From NCBI RefSeq assembly GCF_900176645.1, contig NZ_FXAN01000034.1, forward strand, positions 1 through 64,000: DNA of 64,000 nucleotides, given 5' to 3'. Of the stretch, positions 60,626 through 64,000 are shown piece after piece; the first letter of the stretch is position 1, and every line of letters starts with the position of its first letter. The DNA comes from Burkholderia singularis. Its GTDB lineage: Bacteria; Pseudomonadota; Gammaproteobacteria; Burkholderiales; Burkholderiaceae. A program made the translations under genes and the position numbers. The notes below the pieces were generated by a model. The model did no database searches, was not told the DNA's origin, and saw only the letters and a program-made list of their open reading frames with translations.

Positions 60626-61450
60626 TCAGTACGTCGCCGCGCCGCCCGCCGGCGCGCGCTCGTGCACCCCGCGGCCAAAGTGCGCGGCAAGCTGTTCGGC
60701 ACCGCGTGCGAGTAACGTCGTATCGACGCCAACCGCCACGAATGTCGCGCCCGCATCGAGATAGCGGCGCGCGGCGGCCGGATCGGCGGAAAGAATGCCG
60801 GCCGCCTTGCCTGTCGCGACGATCGCCGCGATCGCGCGATCGATCGCCGCTTGCACGTCCGGATGCCCGGGGTTGCCGAGATGCCCGAGGTCGGCAGCCA
60901 GATCGGCCGGGCCGATGAACACGCCGTCGACGCCTTCGACGCGCGCGATCGCATCGATCGCGTCCACCGCCGCGCGCGTCTCGGCTTGCACGAGCAGCGC
61001 GATCTCATCGTTCGCGCGCTGCAAATAGTCGTCGATGCGATTCCAGCGCGACGCGCGCGCCAGCGCGCTGCCCACGCCGCGCACGCCGCGCGGCGGATAA
61101 CGGGTGGCCGCAACAGCCGCGCTCGCTTCTGCGGCGCTCTGCACCATCGGCACGAGCAGCGTCTGCGCGCCGAGATCCAACACCTGCTTGATGACGACCG
61201 CGTCGTTCCATGGCACGCGCACGACGGGATGCGACGGATACGGCGCAATCGCCTGCAATTGTGCAAGTATCGTCGGCACCGTGTTCGGCGCGTGCTCACC
61301 GTCGATCAGCAGCCAATCAAATCCGGCGCCCGCGACAAGCTCCGCGCTATAGGGATTCGCAAGCCCGAGCCATAGCCCGATCTGCGCGGTGCCGCGTGCG
61401 AGCGCCGCCTTGAACGAATTATCAGGTGTACACATCATCATCACGCTCAT
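60626..61450 (-). CDS. hpaI: 4-hydroxy-2-oxoheptanedioate aldolase HpaI
   Basis: The 274-residue class II aldolase of the HpcH/HpaI family has [33 protein letters not shown], metal and pyruvate-binding [36 protein letters not shown] and a final [19 protein letters not shown]. It splits 4-hydroxy-2-oxoheptanedioate to pyruvate and succinate semialdehyde, the last step of homoprotocatechuate breakdown. The chosen ATG overlaps the hpaH stop as TGATG, showing coupling; ATGs at 61441-61435 are alternatives. Confidence 0.93.
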   Translation of the reverse strand: MSVMMMCTPDNSFKAALARGTAQIGLWLGLANPYSAELVAGAGFDWLLIDGEHAPNTVPTILAQLQAIAPYPSHPVVRVPWNDAVVIKQVLDLGAQTLLVPMVQSAAEASAAVAATRYPPRGVRGVGSALARASRWNRIDDYLQRANDEIALLVQAETRAAVDAIDAIARVEGVDGVFIGPADLAADLGHLGNPGHPDVQAAIDRAIAAIVATGKAAGILSADPAAARRYLDAGATFVAVGVDTTLLARGAEQLAAHFGRGVHERAPAGGAATY

Positions 61451-62262
61451 CACTCGAAATGACAATGAACCGCACCGAGCGGGCCATAATCGACACTGAA
61501 CGTATCGCCGCTTTTCGCCGCGCACGGCCGCGTAAACGAACCGCCCAGAATGATCTCGCCGGCACCGAGCGTTACGCCGAAGCGCGCCAGCCGATTCGCG
61601 AGCCATACGACGCCATTTGCCGGATGATTCAGCACGCCGGCCGCGACGCCCGTTTCCTCGACCACCCCGTTGCGCGACATGATCGCCGCGACCCAACGCA
61701 AGTCGATGTCCGTAGGCCGCACTGGCCGGCCGCCGATCACCACGCCCGCGTTCGCCGCGTTGTCAGCGATCGTGTCGAACACCTTGCGCGGGCGCATGGT
61801 ATCCGGGTCGATCGACTGGCTGCGTGCGTCGATGATCTCAAGCGCGGGCACTACATAATCGACGGCATCGTAGACGTCCAGCAGCGTGCAGCCCGGCCCG
61901 CTCAGCGGCTTGCCGAGCACGAACGCGAGTTCCACCTCGACACGCGGCACGATGAAGCGCTGCGTTGGAATCGTCGCGCCGTCGTCGAAAAACATATCGT
62001 CGAGGAGCGTGCCGAAATCCGGCTCGTCGATCTGCGACGACGCCTGCATCGCCTTCGACGTCAAGCCGATCTTATGCCCTTTCAGAACGCGGCCCTCGGC
62101 GAGCTTGATGTCGACCCACGTGCGTTGAATCGCATATGCGTCGTCGATCGTGATATCCGGATGATCGAGCGAAATCTGGCGGATTTGCTTGCGCTCGCGC
62201 TCCGCCGTGTGCAACTTGCGCGCGAGAAGATCGATGGTAGTTAAATCCAGCATGGTCGTCAT
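61450..62262 (-). CDS. hpaH: 2-oxo-hept-4-ene-1,7-dioate hydratase HpaH
   Basis: The 270-residue member of the hydratase/decarboxylase family (MhpD-like) has [60 protein letters not shown] and the metal-binding ALEIIDARS segment. It hydrates 2-oxohept-4-enedioate in the lower homoprotocatechuate pathway. A start at [11 protein letters not shown] is used; a second ATG three codons on is equally possible. It is between hpaF and hpaI on the same strand, with 15 bases to hpaF and coupled to hpaI. Confidence 0.94.
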   Translation of the reverse strand: MTTMLDLTTIDLLARKLHTAERERKQIRQISLDHPDITIDDAYAIQRTWVDIKLAEGRVLKGHKIGLTSKAMQASSQIDEPDFGTLLDDMFFDDGATIPTQRFIVPRVEVELAFVLGKPLSGPGCTLLDVYDAVDYVVPALEIIDARSQSIDPDTMRPRKVFDTIADNAANAGVVIGGRPVRPTDIDLRWVAAIMSRNGVVEETGVAAGVLNHPANGVVWLANRLARFGVTLGAGEIILGGSFTRPCAAKSGDTFSVDYGPLGAVHCHFE

Positions 62263-62277
62263 GATCGCCGATCACCG

Positions 62278-62670
62278 TCACGCATCGCGCTTATAGCGCG
62301 CATGAATGTTGTTGTGCTTGTAGGTGCCCGCTTCGCTGAACTCGTTCACCTCCATCGACAACGCCAGCGGGCGGCTTGCGTACAGCTGCACAAAATGGGC
62401 CTTGATTGCGTCGAACAACGCGTCGCAAACCCGTTTCTTCGTCGCCTCATCGCGACCCGAGCCGAATTTGAACGTCACATGGACGAACGCGTCGTCGGCA
62501 GTGCCGTCGGCGATGCAGTAATCCTGCAACTCGATCGCGCGCGAACGGATACCGCCGATCGGGAACACGCCGTCCTGCGCGATCAGCGTATCGTTGATCG
62601 TCTTGAGCAGCACCGGAACCCGGGCGGCTTCGCGGATATTCGCGGTGTATTCGACGATGATGTGCGGCAT
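62278..62670 (-). CDS. hpaF: 5-carboxymethyl-2-hydroxymuconate delta-isomerase HpaF
   Basis: The 130-residue tautomerase-fold protein begins MPHIIVEYTANI with the catalytic Pro1 exposed after Met removal, as in HpaF/CHMI. The fold continues with AFVHVTFKFGSGRDEATKKR and ends ALSMEVNEFSEAGTYKHNNI. It isomerises 5-carboxymethyl-2-hydroxymuconate to 5-oxopent-3-ene-1,2,5-tricarboxylate. It lies between hpaD and hpaH. GGAGAA precedes the ATG. Confidence 0.93.
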   Translation of the reverse strand: MPHIIVEYTANIREAARVPVLLKTINDTLIAQDGVFPIGGIRSRAIELQDYCIADGTADDAFVHVTFKFGSGRDEATKKRVCDALFDAIKAHFVQLYASRPLALSMEVNEFSEAGTYKHNNIHARYKRDA

Positions 62671-62727
62671 GGAAATTCTCCGTATTCCGAACGGTTTTTC
62701 GTTGTAGAGGCGGGAGCGCGGCCCGTG

Positions 62728-63576
62728 TCACGGCAGCGGGAAAATCGCGTTGATCTGGCCCGTGCCGGAGCTTGCGAAATAATCGGTGACGGTTTCGATC
62801 GGTTTGTCGTAACGATCCCAGCCAAGCAAACCGAGCAGCATCGCGGTATCGTGCATGCCGCCCTCGCCGTGGCAGTGTTCGTTGTATTCGGGCAGCATCT
62901 TGCAGAACGTGGCGAAATCGCCCTGCTTCCACAGCTCGACCACGCGCAGATCGACCTGCCGGAAAAACTCCCGGCTGATTTCGTGAATCGAATCTTCCGG
63001 GCTGCCGTTGTCGTTGAACCGATGCGACAGCGAGCCGCTTGCGAAGAACGCGACATTCGCATCGCTGGCTTCGATCGCCTCCTTCAGTGCCATGCCGAAA
63101 CGGCGACTCTCGTCGAGCGAGTGCCACATGCACCAGCCAGCGATCGACACAACCTTGAAATACTGGTCGGCGTTCATGTAGCGCATCGGCACGAGCGTGC
63201 CGTATTCGAGTTCGAGACTATCGATTTCATGCGCGCGCGTGTGAATCCCATGCGCGTTCGCGACCTCTGCGATCAGATGCCCGAGCGCCGGATTGCCCGG
63301 ATACGCATAACGCATGTCACGAATGAAGTGCGGCAGTTCGTTGCTCGTGTAAATGCCCGAGAAAGACTGGTTACAGTTGACGTGATAGCCGGCATTGACC
63401 AGCCAATGCGTGTCGGCGACGACGATCGTATCGACGCCGAGCGCGCGGCAGCGCTCGCCAATCACCTGATGCCCGCGAATCGCCTCCGCACGGCAGCCAT
63501 GATGCTTACCCGGCAGCTCGGACAAATACATCGACGGCACGTGAGTGATCTTCGCGGCAAGAGACAACTTTCCCAT
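62728..63576 (-). CDS. hpaD: 3,4-dihydroxyphenylacetate 2,3-dioxygenase HpaD
   Basis: The 282-residue protein is of the LigB-type extradiol ring-cleavage class: KITHVPSMYLSELPGKHHGC, DTIVVADTHWLVNAGYHVNC, ASGSLSHRFNDNGSPEDS, GEGGMHDTAMLLGLLGWDRY. Conserved histidines in HVPSMY, ADTHW and LSHRF suit a non-heme iron site. It opens the ring of homoprotocatechuate, the committed step. The start MGKLSLAAK is supported by a GGAGACTC ribosome-binding stretch; the frame continues 12 codons upstream without merit. Confidence 0.94.
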   Translation of the reverse strand: MGKLSLAAKITHVPSMYLSELPGKHHGCRAEAIRGHQVIGERCRALGVDTIVVADTHWLVNAGYHVNCNQSFSGIYTSNELPHFIRDMRYAYPGNPALGHLIAEVANAHGIHTRAHEIDSLELEYGTLVPMRYMNADQYFKVVSIAGWCMWHSLDESRRFGMALKEAIEASDANVAFFASGSLSHRFNDNGSPEDSIHEISREFFRQVDLRVVELWKQGDFATFCKMLPEYNEHCHGEGGMHDTAMLLGLLGWDRYDKPIETVTDYFASSGTGQINAIFPLP

Positions 63577-63642
63577 CGTGAGTCTCCAGCCGCACGTCGG
63601 CGCTTCCCGCACCGGCGCGCGGCGTATCTTGATCGCCGGGCG

Positions 63643-64000
63643 TCACACGCCCCAACGGGGAATGTGATGACTACCCATCGAAATGCAGACATTCTTGATT
63701 TCGGCAAACACTTCGAAGCTGTATTCGCCGCCTTCTCGGCCGATGCCCGACTCCTTCACGCCGCCGAATGGCTGGCGCAGATCGCGAACGTTCTGGCTGT
63801 TGACGAACACCATCCCCGCCTCGATCCCACGCGCGAGCCGATGCACACGGCTGACGTCCTGCGTCCACAGATACGAAGCAAGGCCGTAATTCGTATCGTT
63901 CGCCAAACGCAACCCATCCTCGTCATTATCGAACGGAATCAGGCAGGCGACCGGCCCGAAGATCTCCTCCTGCGCGATACGCATCCGGTTGTCGACATCG
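63643..64000 (-). CDS. hpaE: 5-carboxymethyl-2-hydroxymuconate semialdehyde dehydrogenase HpaE (C-terminal part)
   Basis: The frame runs out of the window at its 5' end, so only about the last 118 residues are seen. They show the aldehyde dehydrogenase C-terminal pattern: AQEEIFGPVACLIPFDNDED, NDTNYGLASYLWTQDVSRVH, and QPFGGVKESGIGREGGEYSF. Position next to hpaD in the order hpaE-hpaD-hpaF-hpaH-hpaI supports HpaE, which oxidises the ring-cleavage semialdehyde. Confidence 0.9.
   Translation of the reverse strand, partial: DVDNRMRIAQEEIFGPVACLIPFDNDEDGLRLANDTNYGLASYLWTQDVSRVHRLARGIEAGMVFVNSQNVRDLRQPFGGVKESGIGREGGEYSFEVFAEIKNVCISMGSHHIPRWGV

Noticed and set aside
1-64000. Insertion sequence or prophage boundaries, tRNA genes, CRISPR arrays
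   Set aside because: No transposase, integrase or phage structural genes, no cloverleaf-like segment and no regularly spaced repeats were found on reading both strands.

Overview
The window looks like a chromosomal segment of a Burkholderia, most likely of the B. pseudomallei/thailandensis group. This rests on the high-GC, strongly codon-biased genes, a Burkholderia-type trimeric porin, an egtBD pair, the DUF3348/DUF802/OmpA/DUF2894 operon and a 4-hydroxyphenylacetate meta-cleavage cluster. It is an accessory-rich stretch typical of the second replicon. Species was not determined, and no rRNA, tRNA, CRISPR array or intact insertion sequence was seen.

Layout. (1) 1-2000: a large imperfect inverted repeat carrying two copies of a small exported YVTN beta-propeller gene; the left copy is broken. 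(2) 2624-11524: a compact biosynthetic operon with three Fe(II)/2-oxoglutarate (TauD-type) oxygenases, an unrecognised Cys-motif protein, a one-module NRPS (C-A-T-TE) and a cytochrome P450. No product is recognised. (3) 11867-17366: an organosulfur locus with an SfnG/DszA-type flavin monooxygenase, a protein with the DszB desulfinase catalytic residues, a dipeptide-type binding protein and a DszC/SfnB-type flavoprotein. A second DszC-like gene lies at 19570-20787 on the other strand. (4) 17674-19389: an AT-rich Asn/Gln/Ser-rich orphan protein. It shares an unusual TTCG-N17-TTCG promoter motif with the coiled-coil orphan at 26538-28121; both are candidate secreted effectors.

(5) 21084-25569 (minus): TonB receptor, PnuC-like transporter and APH-family kinase, a probable uptake-and-phosphorylation salvage operon. 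(6) 28300-34965: a PNPOx-like protein divergent from a MocR regulator, an SDR, a small lipoprotein, an AI-2E family permease and an Old Yellow Enzyme whose upstream region has two copies of a TetR-type operator. (7) 35335-45803: glycan-degradation island with a GH2 lipoprotein and two divergent GH92 alpha-mannosidase lipoproteins. It also holds an inverted, decayed remnant of a GH2 3' end and a frameshifted lipoprotein gene. (8) 46208-50387: four-gene operon whose middle genes resemble a MotA/MotB (ZorA/ZorB-like) ion-driven motor.

(9) 50592-52806: ergothioneine genes egtD and egtB. Then DUF427, alanine racemase, an ECHDC3-type enoyl-CoA hydratase-like gene, a small membrane/exported protein behind a perfect LexA box, a porin, an SDR and a MOSC protein. 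(10) 60626-64000 (minus): hpaI, hpaH, hpaF, hpaD and a partial hpaE, the lower pathway from homoprotocatechuate to central metabolites. The best candidates for something undescribed are the NRPS/oxygenase cluster, the DszABC-like locus, the ZorAB-like motor operon and the SOS-controlled small protein.
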